From assembly GCA_029565395.1 (NCBI GenBank), contig JAKQOG010000006.1, positions 1 through 48,675 of the forward strand: 48,675 nucleotides of DNA. Reading direction: 5' to 3'. A program made the translations under genes and the position numbers. The notes beneath the pieces were generated by a model. It was not told where the DNA came from. It did no database searches and saw only the letters and a list, made by a program, of their open reading frames with translations. This document shows positions 16,090-26,054 of the stretch, piece by piece; within the stretch, counting starts at the first letter, position 1, and every line of letters begins with the position of its first letter. This stretch comes from Candidatus Hydrogenedentota bacterium. GTDB lineage: Bacteria > Hydrogenedentota > Hydrogenedentia > Hydrogenedentales > CAILVY01.

Positions 16090-18546
16090 ATGTTGGTTAT
16101 GACATCATTCGTTATCTCCATGCTATTAAGCGCCACGGCCTGGCAGCATCCAGGTGGACTGGTGACAAGCCAGACGCTGCAGGAAGTTCGCCAGAAATTA
16201 GAGACGCAAACTTGGGCAAAAACGGTATGGGAGAATCAGAAAGCATCCGTTGAGAAATGGGTCACAGTGCCCATGGCGGAGTTACGAAAGGTCTTCCCGA
16301 AGAAACGGGGGAATGTATACCATAATTTTTCCTGTCCGGACTGCCGGTTGCGGTTGAAATTCGACCCATTTAACCCCACTGGGTTCGAATGTGGCACGTG
16401 CGGAAAGACGTTTACCCCAGAAACCGATGCGGGCATTTATCCGGCGGGAAATATTTATAACGGTACGATGTATGATGGCTGGATATGCCTGTTTTATCAG
16501 CAGGCGGCGGAAATAGCCGCCGATCTCGGTATTTTAGGGAATGTGGATAAGAATGAAGCTTACCTCTCACGGAGCCGTGAACTGCTGGAACTGTTTGCGG
16601 AAACGATTAAGACATTACCAACCGATCATGCCAATGATGGGGACAGTGTCCGGATTCTTACCTACAAGCGCGAAGGAGACAATAAAATCCTTTCGGACTT
16701 GGCAGTGGCATATGAATTGGTGCGCGGCGGGATGTCTCTGGAGTCAAGAAATCGGGTGGAGACGGATGCGCTAAAACGCATGCTTGACGACGGTATGCTG
16801 GAACCCATTTATAAATACGATCACAACAATGTCTACCAATGGTACCGGACGATCATCCAGGTGGCGGTGTGTCTCGAACGCGATGATCGCGTCGATTGGT
16901 GTATGGGGTATGGCGAGTTCACGCCGGAGAAATCTCCCGATCATCGAAGTCTTCGCCGTATCGCGGAAAAGAATTTCCTGCCGGACGGGGCCTATTGGGA
17001 ACTATGCTCCGGGTATCATCTGTACCCGATGTTTGCGTTTTGTGAATTAGCCGTCCTGACCCGGAATATCTCCCAAATGGACCCGCAACGTTTTCCACCC
17101 TTGGAATATGATTGTACAAACCGTGAGAATTTTGCAGGAAAAACCATCAAAAATGCCTTGGAATGGTTTGTGTCCATGGCCATGCCCGACCGGACGATGC
17201 CCGTGATCGGAGACTCCATGTGGCCGCGTTCAGGCATGGAAGAATACGTCAACACCTCGGAAATCGGATACCGCTATTTTAATGTATTGGCCGTGGGCGA
17301 TTACGATTCCATGCGGACAAAGCGTTCGTGGACCGGCCTGCTGTATGGCGCACCTGAGATAAAGAAAGAAAAAACACAATTTACGAGTTCTTATTTGTCG
17401 TGCGGCTGGGTTTCCTTGCGCAATGAATGGAAGGACAACCGGCTTTGGGTGGGGTTAAATGCCACGAAACCCGGCGGGGGCCATCAACATGCCGACCGGC
17501 TGGGATTAACCCTGTACAACCACGGGCAGTTATTAGCCCTGGAGAAGGGCACTCCTTACAACGAGAACGTCACGCGGGAACTGGGAACCTTCACCCAGTC
17601 GCACAGTACCGTGGTGATCGATAAACAATCGCAAAAACAAGGTGAGGCATTGAAAGGGGACGAAATACCAATTGTTGAAAACTTCTTTAGCGGAGAGCTG
17701 ATGAAATTCGCTGAATTGCGTGTTGATCGCCTCTATCCTCAGACAAACGTGTACCGGCGCTCTGTCGTGGTAGTGGAAGATATTGCAATTGACTGTTTTG
17801 AAGTGCGGGGAGGTGAATGCAAGGACTGGCTGGTGCAGCATGCAGGTGCTTCGCCTGAATTCTCGATGGAAATGACTACTGGCGCCTTTGACCCCGCGGA
17901 TTGGCTCTACCACGGAAATCCACAGGTGCGCCAAGGTTCAGGAGAGCACGATTGGAGCGTTAAATGGAGAGTGGGGGAAGTGACATCACGTTTGACGATG
18001 ATTGGTGCTCCCGGTACAGAGGTTTATGGGCTTGAAACTTTCCCTATTGATAACGCAGTGATTACAAAAGACCATCCACCCTGCCAGACCTTATGCGTGC
18101 GGCGAAATGCCGATGGATGTTTTCTGGCCGTATGGGATGCTTACTCTGACACTCCCAATCTTCAATCGGTGACCCCGGTTCCGGGACAGAATGCCTTAGT
18201 ACTAAAAACACACACCAACACTTACTGCATCAAATTCGGAACAGGAAAAGTATCTTTCCCAGACTCTGTGATCTTGGACAGCGATGGACCAGTATCGCTA
18301 TTGAGAAGTCGAAATGTACTTGCATTTTCCGGCGGGACACACGCAGAAATTACTACCCCTGAAGGAAATTTGCATCTAAGTCTGAATTTGCCCGGTGGGG
18401 CGGAAATTGATTGGTCTGGCGATAATGCAGAAAAGAGCGCAGCATGCCCTATCCAATATCATACCTACGGTGGAATTGATCACCCTCGCGATGCTTCACA
18501 GTATGAAATTACTTTTACTGGGAATTTATATCCGGCCGGCAAATAA
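16090..18546 (+). CDS. heparinase II/III-like polysaccharide lyase, exported
   Basis: An 818-residue protein with a short N-terminal hydrophobic signal (SFVISMLLSATA). Residues about 80-105 form a zinc ribbon (CPDC...CGTC), frequently seen in these lyases. An alpha-helical toroid follows, and then the heparinase II/III beta-sheet region with GGGHQHADRLGL (about 460), matching the usual His-x-His-x-Asp metal/active-site motif. These enzymes split uronic-acid polysaccharides (heparinoids, alginate or similar) by beta-elimination outside the cytoplasm or in the periplasm. The start ATG at 16090 lacks a clear ribosome site, and an ATG 9 nt on is an alternative. It lies 120 nt after the UROD-like gene and would supply products to it or to the transporter. 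Confidence 0.85.
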   Translation: MLVMTSFVISMLLSATAWQHPGGLVTSQTLQEVRQKLETQTWAKTVWENQKASVEKWVTVPMAELRKVFPKKRGNVYHNFSCPDCRLRLKFDPFNPTGFECGTCGKTFTPETDAGIYPAGNIYNGTMYDGWICLFYQQAAEIAADLGILGNVDKNEAYLSRSRELLELFAETIKTLPTDHANDGDSVRILTYKREGDNKILSDLAVAYELVRGGMSLESRNRVETDALKRMLDDGMLEPIYKYDHNNVYQWYRTIIQVAVCLERDDRVDWCMGYGEFTPEKSPDHRSLRRIAEKNFLPDGAYWELCSGYHLYPMFAFCELAVLTRNISQMDPQRFPPLEYDCTNRENFAGKTIKNALEWFVSMAMPDRTMPVIGDSMWPRSGMEEYVNTSEIGYRYFNVLAVGDYDSMRTKRSWTGLLYGAPEIKKEKTQFTSSYLSCGWVSLRNEWKDNRLWVGLNATKPGGGHQHADRLGLTLYNHGQLLALEKGTPYNENVTRELGTFTQSHSTVVIDKQSQKQGEALKGDEIPIVENFFSGELMKFAELRVDRLYPQTNVYRRSVVVVEDIAIDCFEVRGGECKDWLVQHAGASPEFSMEMTTGAFDPADWLYHGNPQVRQGSGEHDWSVKWRVGEVTSRLTMIGAPGTEVYGLETFPIDNAVITKDHPPCQTLCVRRNADGCFLAVWDAYSDTPNLQSVTPVPGQNALVLKTHTNTYCIKFGTGKVSFPDSVILDSDGPVSLLRSRNVLAFSGGTHAEITTPEGNLHLSLNLPGGAEIDWSGDNAEKSAACPIQYHTYGGIDHPRDASQYEITFTGNLYPAGK

Positions 18547-18565
18547 GCAGGTTACCCAGCAAGTA

Positions 18566-21500
18566 TCACGTTGCGCATATCTTCTTTCTGAGCACTGTCC
18601 ATACTCCGATTAGTGTAATCAAACCAGCTATTACACATAGACCGGAAAGGCCTGCAACTGGAACGCTCTTGGTGACGGTCAGTTCCGTGGATGCGCTTTG
18701 TGCATCGGTGTTGGCATCGCTTACTTCGACGGTGTAGGCGCCTGAATCGGCCTGTGCAAGATTAGACTTCGTATACGAGGCATCGTTGGCGTCGAAAATA
18801 ATTTCTTCAATGCCTTCGAGGGGGATTCTTTTCCAGGAGTAAAGCAGCGGTTCATACCCGCCTGTGGTTTCTACCGTGAAGGTATGGCTGCTGCCTGCAG
18901 GTTTGGAGCCGCCCTCGGGGGCCTGTGTAATCACCAGGTGGTCCCGGACTTGGATGGACACATGGTCGGTTTCATGGGTTTCGCCATCATACGACGCTTC
19001 GCACCAGTATACACCCTCATTTCCCGGTACAAGACCAGGTACGTCCCAGGTTTGGGTGGCAGGCCCAGGTTGCACCGCCTTTGAACCGTCCTCCCATCTC
19101 CATTGATAGGTAATTGTATTTGCGCCGCAGTTGGGGGATGCGAGAAGTAAAAGATGGTCGAGGGTATACTTCTGAGCGTCGGCGGGCTGCGGCGTGAAGT
19201 AGGGGACGTGCCAGTTAAAGATGCTGCAGGCAGGAGAGGCGCCGCCCGAATAATGATTGCCCCCAAGATCCGTGACGTCCGTGCCGATCAGAATGTCCAG
19301 CATCCCATCGGCATCCGGTTGGGTCAGTGCAATCGTCACCGTGTATACCGGGTCCACACCGGTAACTTCCACGGCGCCTGCCTCGGCCCCCATCAGTATC
19401 AGACTTCCCATGAAAAAGCGGGGAGTCACGTCACTTGCATCAAAGGTGGGGGTTACCGCTTCGGTAAATACGACGGAAAACACAATATCGTTCGCTCCCG
19501 TAGGTGAAGGTGAGACCACCTCAAGCGCCGCCAATGGGGCGTCACTGTAAAACATTCGATGGAACTGTGTGCATGCGGTATTCAGGTTGCCCGCGGGGTC
19601 TAGTGCCACTTCGGCGGCAATGTCGGCGGTCACCAACCCTTCCTCGATGGGCACCAAATCGAAAACATAGTGCGAAGCGTCCACCAATTGGAAGTTATTC
19701 ACCAAAGCGTTGCCGGGCACAATATCTGCGGATGTAAACCCAGTCACATTTTCGGTAAAGGCTACTGCAACGTGGATCGGAGCAACGGTGGCCGGATCGG
19801 GCGCGGTGGAACTCATGGCAACGTCCGGCGCCACACTATCGTAGCTTCGGCTTAACGCTTCGCAAAGCGTATTGGGGTTGCCGGCCGCATCGTGTGCGAC
19901 ATCGGCGGCGATATCCGCGGTTACAAGTCCTTGACCAGTGGGGGATAGATCAAATGTATAGGTAGAGGCATCCACACTTTGGAAGTTCTCTATCGATGCA
20001 TTGACTGGCACGATATCTGGCGCATCAAACCCGGACACGTTTTCTGTAAATTGCACGGTAACTGGGATAATGGAAAGGTTTGTTGGGTCTGGTGCGCTGG
20101 AGGTCATGGTAACGTTCGGAGAGATACTGTCATACGTCCGGATGAACTGTGCACATGCCGTATTCAGGTTGCCAACAAGGTCGTGTGCCACTTCGGCGGC
20201 GATATCGGCGGTAACAACACCTTGATCCGCGGGTATCAGATCAAAGGTATAGTGCGCGGCATCCACGGTTTGAAAATTATCCACAGTGCCATTGCCGGGC
20301 ACGATATCCGACGCGTCAAATCCCGATACATCTTCTGTAAACGTCACCGTAACGGGGATACCCGGTTGGTTTGTTGGGTCTGGAATGGTGGAAGACATGG
20401 CCACATCTGGCGAAGCGCTGTCAAACACGCGGCTGAATTGAAGACATACCGTGTTTGGATTCCCGGCAGCATCGTGTGCAACACCTGCCGCGATATCAGC
20501 AGTTACGGAACCTTGTCCCGTAGGCGTCAACTCAAACGTGTACTGCGCGGCGTCTACGGTCTGGAAATTATCAACGGACGCATTGCCGGGGACAATATCC
20601 AGAGCGTCAAATCCTGACACGTCTTCCGTGAAGGTTACCGATATCAAGATCGGTGAGATGTTTGTTGGGTCCGGCACGGTGGATGTCATTGTAACGTCAG
20701 GGGGTGCGTTATCATAAGCGACACGGAATTGTACACACTCTGTATTTGGATTACCTGCGGCATCGTGTGCAACGCCTGCCGCGATATCCGCCGTTACCGT
20801 AGTTCCGCCTGTAGGCAACAGATCAAAGGTGTAGTGGGCTGCATCCACCGTCTGGAAGTTGTCCACGGTGGCATTGCCCGGCTCTATATCCAGAGCATCA
20901 AATCCCGACACATCTTCGGTGAAAGTGACCGTTATGGGAATCGTTGAAAGGTTCGTTGGGTCGGAGGCGGTAGATGCCATGGCAACATCCGGGGATACGC
21001 TATCAAACGTTCGGACAAATTGTGCGCATTGGGTGTTCAGATTTCCAGCAGTATCCAGCGCTGCATCTGCGGCAATATCCGCGGTGACCGAGCCTTGGCC
21101 GGAGGGAAGCAGATCAAAGGTATAGTGTGCATCGTCCACGGTCTGGAAGTTGTCCACGGTGGCATTGCCCGGCACGATATCCAAGGCGTCAAATCCACTC
21201 ACATTTTCCGTAAATGTTACGGTTACGGGAATCGGCGAGGTATTGGTTGGATTGGGCGCACCCGATGTCATCGTCACGTCCGGCCTAACCGTGTCATACG
21301 TCCGGCTGAATTGCGCGGCGGCCCAGTTGAGATTATTCGCGCTGTCCTTGGCCACACCTTCGGGAATATCCGCCGTGACCAGTCCCTGCCCGGCGGGCGT
21401 AAGATCAAAGGTATAATGCGCGCCGTCCACGGCTTGGAAATTATCCACGGTGGCATTCCCCGGCGCGATATCCGTGGCAATGAAACCGGTTACGTCCGCA

Positions 21501-24500
21501 TCAAATGTGACGCTGACCGGAATCGGTGTCGTCTGAGTATATTCAGGTATAGTCGATGTCATCGTCACATTTGGCCGTATGGAGTTGAATAACCGGCTGA
21601 ATGCCGCGCTGGTGTTCCCATTGCCTGCCGCATCATGAGCGATCCCAGCCGCCAAATTAGCGGTTACAACGCCTTGATCGGCAGGGGTGAGTTCAAAGGT
21701 ATAATGCGCGCCGTCCACGGTTTGGAAATTATCTACGGTGGCATTGCCCGGCACGATATCCAATGCATCAAAACCTGTCACATTTTCTGTAAACGTCACG
21801 GTAACCGGAATTGGGGAGGAATTGGTCGGATCGGGTTCCGTGGAGGTCATTGTGACATTGGGCGAAACAGTATCATACACTCTTCCGAACTGTGTGCAGG
21901 CCGTGTTAGAATTGCCGGCAATGTCTTGCGCAACCCCTGCGGCAATATTGGCCGTTACTGCCCCTTGACCGGCAGGCGTCAAGTCAAATGTGTAGTGGGC
22001 GGCATCAACCACCTGGAAGTTATTCACCGCGCCATTGCCCGGTACGATGTCGAGTGCCTCAAAACCGCTCACATTTTCCGTAAACGTCACGGTTACGGGA
22101 ATGGGGGAGAGGTTCGTTGGATCGGGCCTGCTTGATGTCATCGTAACGCCTGGTAACGTAGCATCTTGAGAGGAAAATACGATGTTGGACCATGCGCTGG
22201 TTACGGATGCGGTTACATTGCGCGCCCTGACGTGATAATAATAGGTCTCGCCATCCGACAATCCATTGAAGGTATGGGAAAGCCCCGCAATCCATCCGCT
22301 ATTGCCATCCGGGGAAACCAAGGTATTGTCTGTGTCATATTCTATGTAATAGGCACTCGCGCCGGGGACACTTGACCAACTCAGCGTATTGGAGGTTCCG
22401 GGCGTATACGCCGGTTCGGCAGCAAGGACAGGCGCGGTGAGGCCGATCACTACAGCATAATCTTCGACTTCGCCATTTACGGTCAATCCCGTGGGTGTCA
22501 ATCCTCCTGCCGCACTCAGACGGAAACGGGCAAATGTCTTTGATGTGGCCTGTGCGGTTGCGGGCACGCTAATCGACAACGCATTGGACCCGGCAACAAC
22601 ACTTTGACTGTTAAATACCTGTTCCCCGGAATCAATCCAATCGCCGTCCCCATTGAAATCGATCCAGGCATCGAGCATGCCGGAGGCGGATGCCGTAACC
22701 TGGATTCCGGCGGTCTGGCCGACCCGCAGAGGCGATGTAAAGACAACACCGTCCTCGTCATCGATTCCAGTGTTGTCATCGCCCAACGCATCTGTTTGAG
22801 GCTGTCCGTCACTCTCCGCATCGATTGACGAGCCCAAATATAAAGAGCCGGTTATGTGGCGCGCGCCATTGCTGGCGAGCAGCGTTGCATAAGGAGCGGG
22901 CGCATCACCGTAGTCGGTGGGAATCGCAATCGTATAACTCCAGATCGTTGGCCGGGGGCTCAGGTCAGCGCCGTGAACATCCTGAATGTCGCCCACATCG
23001 GGGGCCAGACTGATATTCAATACCCCGCTCATCAGCCCTGACAGGGGGAATCGCCAGGTGGTGCCACTTGGATTTGTTGGAGCGGATACAATGGCGCTTC
23101 CAGCGGCCGTGCCGCTCAGCACCATGTCCGTTGCGTCAACCCCCACTACCGTTTCGGAGAAAGTAACGTCGACATTCACGCTCGTGCTCGATAGGGTGGC
23201 GCCTGCCGCGGGATTCACTCCCGTAACAGTCGGCGGATTGTTCACTACATTGAAAATATTACTGTCACCAATGTGGCCGCTGCCGTCATCCGCGCGGAGC
23301 AACATTCCCGTCGCTGTCGCTAAAACGGTAATGTTCCCGGTCCATACCCCGCTAACAAAACTTCCGGATACGGTAGGAGTGATGGGTACCGGCGTATAGG
23401 TTGTACCACCGAGCCGTATATTGGGCACATACGTGCGCAGTGTGACGGATGGCGTTGTGCCGGACCATGTCAACGGATCTCCATAACCACTGTCGGTTTG
23501 CAGGTAGATTGTACGATTCCCGCCAGGCGTCGAATACCTGCATCGGCCATTGGTTGTATAGGAGGCATTGTTGAAGCTGAAGTCGACCATAAGATTGTTC
23601 GTGCCATCGTAATAAAACGGCGTTGTGAATGTGAATGTTACCCAGCCGGTGGTGGAAACGGTTTGATTGGCTTGGTAAACCTTCGTCCATCCGGATCCCT
23701 CCCAACTTGCAGTGGCGTAGGCGCTCAGGGCTGTATGCTTCATGCGAATGGTCCAGAAATTCATCGTTTGACCCGGAGTCGTGGAAACATACAGGGATAA
23801 CGACGTGATTTTTCTCGCTCCGCCGATTTCGCTCGCCAAATAAATCACCTGGGTCCGTTCATCGTGATAATACGTGCCCATCGGGAAAACCCCCGTGGCG
23901 GTTCCCGTGCCAATCGTGATCTCGGAATTGCTGGGAATCAGCCCGCTGAGATTCACCGTTCCGGTGAAGCCCGTATACGGCTGACCAATCGAATTCAGCG
24001 CTGTCACGGTAACCCCAAAAGGCATATCGAGATACTGAGGCGAAGACACGGTAGACCAACCGAAGGTTTGAAGTGCGGGTGGGGGAAGAGACGCTACCGC
24101 CGCGTCCAAGTTGATCCGTGGTTTCGTGATAGCCACTTTCGGGTCCGTGATATTCACGCCAGTCGAGGTCAAGGTGTTACGGACCTCGGTTACGGTGAGA
24201 TATCTGCCAATTAAAGAAAGGGCCGCGGATTGAAGACAGGCAACCGCCCCCGCGGCATACGGGCAGGCCGCTGAAGTGCCGCCAAACGAGGCATAATAGT
24301 CCCCGGTGCTATAGCCGGTTGAACCGGTGATATCCGTCGTATAACACCGATTCGAGGGGGCAAGAAGCGTAAGGAAAGACGCGGTATTAGAGTAGGATGT
24401 GACGCGGTCGGGAGCAGTCGCGTCCGTGGCATAATAATTGGTGGAACATCCGGTATCATACGTTTTGGGAGCGCAAGATCCCGCATCCACGCAGGGTAAG

Positions 24501-25582
24501 TAGGTGCCAAAACTCGCGTCGTACACCGCACCAACGGAAATTACACTTGATATGGCGGCCGGCCAGCCCATGGAATCGCAAAATCCATCGTTCCCGGATG
24601 AAGCGAGTACCGTGATCCCGGCGGCTACCGCATTATTGGCGGCTGTGGTCATACCGGGCGATGCGGCATCGCCTGCGGCGTTGCTGTAGTACCGGCCTCC
24701 GCCAAAGCTCGTGCTGATCACCATGATCGGATACGATGCATTGTCATTTTGGTGCGTTACGCACCAGTCCCAGGCAGAAACCATTGCTGCGCTTGAGGCA
24801 GAGCCTGTTGTGCCTTGAGAAATTTTCACTGCGTACAGTTTCGCGTTATAGGCCACACCGCCTATGTAATCACTTACGGTGCCAAGGTCGCCTGCCGCAA
24901 TTCCGGCACAACAGGTCCCGTGGGCTTGTGCATTTGGAATGGGATTCGAATCGCCGTCGCCAAAATCGTAGCCGCCAAGAACCTTGCTATTGGGAAACCC
25001 GCCGCCGCCAAGTCGAACATGCGTATAATCGATTCCGGTATCACACACGGCAATGGCCATGCCGGAGCCATTATAAGAAGTTCGAACGGTTGCCGCGTTC
25101 ATTAATGCAATCCCTTGCGCCAAATGGGCCTGTAACATGCGAACAGGTTCCACAAATTTTACGGAAGGATGGGCAAGAAGTTTTCGAAGCCCCGCTTCAT
25201 TTACCATCCCGGTAAACCCGGCAAAATTCTCAAAACGATAGCGCTCGTTAAACTCAGAAGGAGTCAATTGGGACAGCACACCCTCTTCCATGGCATTATT
25301 TTTTTCACGGACTTCGCGCAGGTATTGGGCTGTGCTTTTGTCTTTATCCCGCGGGGGAATATCGGGTTGTGAAAGGGTCACGATGATTTCGGTCTGGGGA
25401 TTCGTTTTTAACGCCGTGAAGACTTCGTTTGCCAAAGCATCCCTGTCGAAAGGTATGGTGGAGAGTGTGACCTGGGCAGGGCTTGCGTATCCGGCGGTTG
25501 CTGCTGGAGACGCCAGAAGCAGCATGATGCCCCCCACCAGTAGTATGTTGATAATCCTCAATATAGAAACACTAGTATACAT
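18566..25582 (-). CDS. giant cell-surface subtilase with Ig-like repeats and sorting-signal-like tail
   Basis: A 2338-residue exported serine protease. Order: signal peptide (ILLVGGIMLLLASPAATA); an inhibitor-like propeptide; the S8 domain with Asp181 (VCDTGIDYTH), His221 (QAHGTCCAG) and Ser437 (GGTSAACP); beta-rich stretches; a GEVED-type domain (VNGEVEDYAV); an FN3 domain; nine 97-residue Ig-like repeats (Big_12-like, 'DPTNLSPIPVTVTF'); a divergent tenth; and two Ig-like domains. It ends with SVPVAGLSG, a hydrophobic helix, then LRKK, the layout of exosortase sorting signals. So it is probably displayed or released at the surface after cutting near VPVAG; extracellular proteins are the probable substrates. 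The start is taken at 25582, 7 nt after GGAG; two further in-frame ATGs lie just upstream. Confidence 0.85.
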   Translation of the reverse strand: MYTSVSILRIINILLVGGIMLLLASPAATAGYASPAQVTLSTIPFDRDALANEVFTALKTNPQTEIIVTLSQPDIPPRDKDKSTAQYLREVREKNNAMEEGVLSQLTPSEFNERYRFENFAGFTGMVNEAGLRKLLAHPSVKFVEPVRMLQAHLAQGIALMNAATVRTSYNGSGMAIAVCDTGIDYTHVRLGGGGFPNSKVLGGYDFGDGDSNPIPNAQAHGTCCAGIAAGDLGTVSDYIGGVAYNAKLYAVKISQGTTGSASSAAMVSAWDWCVTHQNDNASYPIMVISTSFGGGRYYSNAAGDAASPGMTTAANNAVAAGITVLASSGNDGFCDSMGWPAAISSVISVGAVYDASFGTYLPCVDAGSCAPKTYDTGCSTNYYATDATAPDRVTSYSNTASFLTLLAPSNRCYTTDITGSTGYSTGDYYASFGGTSAACPYAAGAVACLQSAALSLIGRYLTVTEVRNTLTSTGVNITDPKVAITKPRINLDAAVASLPPPALQTFGWSTVSSPQYLDMPFGVTVTALNSIGQPYTGFTGTVNLSGLIPSNSEITIGTGTATGVFPMGTYYHDERTQVIYLASEIGGARKITSLSLYVSTTPGQTMNFWTIRMKHTALSAYATASWEGSGWTKVYQANQTVSTTGWVTFTFTTPFYYDGTNNLMVDFSFNNASYTTNGRCRYSTPGGNRTIYLQTDSGYGDPLTWSGTTPSVTLRTYVPNIRLGGTTYTPVPITPTVSGSFVSGVWTGNITVLATATGMLLRADDGSGHIGDSNIFNVVNNPPTVTGVNPAAGATLSSTSVNVDVTFSETVVGVDATDMVLSGTAAGSAIVSAPTNPSGTTWRFPLSGLMSGVLNISLAPDVGDIQDVHGADLSPRPTIWSYTIAIPTDYGDAPAPYATLLASNGARHITGSLYLGSSIDAESDGQPQTDALGDDNTGIDDEDGVVFTSPLRVGQTAGIQVTASASGMLDAWIDFNGDGDWIDSGEQVFNSQSVVAGSNALSISVPATAQATSKTFARFRLSAAGGLTPTGLTVNGEVEDYAVVIGLTAPVLAAEPAYTPGTSNTLSWSSVPGASAYYIEYDTDNTLVSPDGNSGWIAGLSHTFNGLSDGETYYYHVRARNVTASVTSAWSNIVFSSQDATLPGVTMTSSRPDPTNLSPIPVTVTFTENVSGFEALDIVPGNGAVNNFQVVDAAHYTFDLTPAGQGAVTANIAAGVAQDIAGNSNTACTQFGRVYDTVSPNVTMTSTEPDPTNSSPIPVTVTFTENVTGFDALDIVPGNATVDNFQTVDGAHYTFELTPADQGVVTANLAAGIAHDAAGNGNTSAAFSRLFNSIRPNVTMTSTIPEYTQTTPIPVSVTFDADVTGFIATDIAPGNATVDNFQAVDGAHYTFDLTPAGQGLVTADIPEGVAKDSANNLNWAAAQFSRTYDTVRPDVTMTSGAPNPTNTSPIPVTVTFTENVSGFDALDIVPGNATVDNFQTVDDAHYTFDLLPSGQGSVTADIAADAALDTAGNLNTQCAQFVRTFDSVSPDVAMASTASDPTNLSTIPITVTFTEDVSGFDALDIEPGNATVDNFQTVDAAHYTFDLLPTGGTTVTADIAAGVAHDAAGNPNTECVQFRVAYDNAPPDVTMTSTVPDPTNISPILISVTFTEDVSGFDALDIVPGNASVDNFQTVDAAQYTFELTPTGQGSVTADIAAGVAHDAAGNPNTVCLQFSRVFDSASPDVAMSSTIPDPTNQPGIPVTVTFTEDVSGFDASDIVPGNGTVDNFQTVDAAHYTFDLIPADQGVVTADIAAEVAHDLVGNLNTACAQFIRTYDSISPNVTMTSSAPDPTNLSIIPVTVQFTENVSGFDAPDIVPVNASIENFQSVDASTYTFDLSPTGQGLVTADIAADVAHDAAGNPNTLCEALSRSYDSVAPDVAMSSTAPDPATVAPIHVAVAFTENVTGFTSADIVPGNALVNNFQLVDASHYVFDLVPIEEGLVTADIAAEVALDPAGNLNTACTQFHRMFYSDAPLAALEVVSPSPTGANDIVFSVVFTEAVTPTFDASDVTPRFFMGSLILMGAEAGAVEVTGVDPVYTVTIALTQPDADGMLDILIGTDVTDLGGNHYSGGASPACSIFNWHVPYFTPQPADAQKYTLDHLLLLASPNCGANTITYQWRWEDGSKAVQPGPATQTWDVPGLVPGNEGVYWCEASYDGETHETDHVSIQVRDHLVITQAPEGGSKPAGSSHTFTVETTGGYEPLLYSWKRIPLEGIEEIIFDANDASYTKSNLAQADSGAYTVEVSDANTDAQSASTELTVTKSVPVAGLSGLCVIAGLITLIGVWTVLRKKICAT
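19541..22150 (-). repeat. nine tandem 291-nt repeats encoding 97-residue Ig-like domains
   Basis: Anchoring on the codons for V-(T/A)-M at the start of each domain gives copies near 22138, 21848, 21558, 21267, 20976, 20685, 20394, 20104 and 19813, i.e. one every 290-291 nt. Copies are similar at DNA level and in frame, so copy number can change by recombination. It is a within-gene protein repeat, not a mobile element. Confidence 0.85.
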
Positions 25583-25634
25583 CATCATTCTCCGCGTGGC
25601 GTGCATAGAAAGGTTGGCCGCACATAAACACAAA

Positions 25635-25663
25635 ATGCTTATACTCCATCCCCATCTAAGCAT
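25635..25663. repeat. inverted repeat upstream of the giant subtilase
   Basis: ATGCTTA (25635-25641) and TAAGCAT (25657-25663) form 7-bp perfect arms about a 15-nt centre, 53 nt before the start at 25582. A minus-strand TATAAG (-10-like) lies in one arm. It could be an operator overlapping the promoter; nothing else confirms it. Confidence 0.3.
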
Positions 25664-25914
25664 ACTTTCATGTACCTGCTTTGTAGATCCCGGCCGTCCC
25701 GCAGAACAATTCTCTGTTCCCCATCGGGGCGAACGGGATATCGTTGATCACTGTCAATTTCCCTCGGCATGGTCAGTGTGCCACAAAAAGGCTGAAAGAT
25801 GCAAGGATCGTTGTCTTTTTAGAGGTTGTATTTCCCATGCTATGGCCGTACAATAGATTCCATGTTCACAGGGTGTGATGGACGAAGGGTGGCGGCCAGG
25901 TTTGACCGCCTGAA

Positions 25915-25943
25915 TTGGAAACGGTACTTGCGTTGAATATGAT
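25915..25943 (+). promoter_or_regulatory. sigma-70-like promoter for the radical SAM gene
   Basis: TTGGAA (25915-25920), exactly 17 nt, then TATGAT (25938-25943), about 110 nt before the radical SAM start. In the rest of the 472-nt divergent gap 25583-26054 I see only the inverted repeat at 25635-25663 and short GC-rich hairpins, no gene. Confidence 0.45.
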
Positions 25944-26054
25944 AAGGGAGAGAGAAAGAGCAGTTTCCGGAATGCGGGGAAGACGTGTCTTCGCGTATGA
26001 GGGAAACCGCCATGGGTCAAATATCAAGGGCAGGAATAAATAGGAGGTGTTTCT

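Noticed and set aside
19979..20617. Long + strand open frame across the subtilase repeats
   Set aside because: A repeat-driven shadow of the Ig-like domain codons on the other strand.
19541..22150. Regularly spaced repeats that might suggest a CRISPR or satellite array
   Set aside because: The period is 291 nt, in frame, and encodes Ig-like domains.
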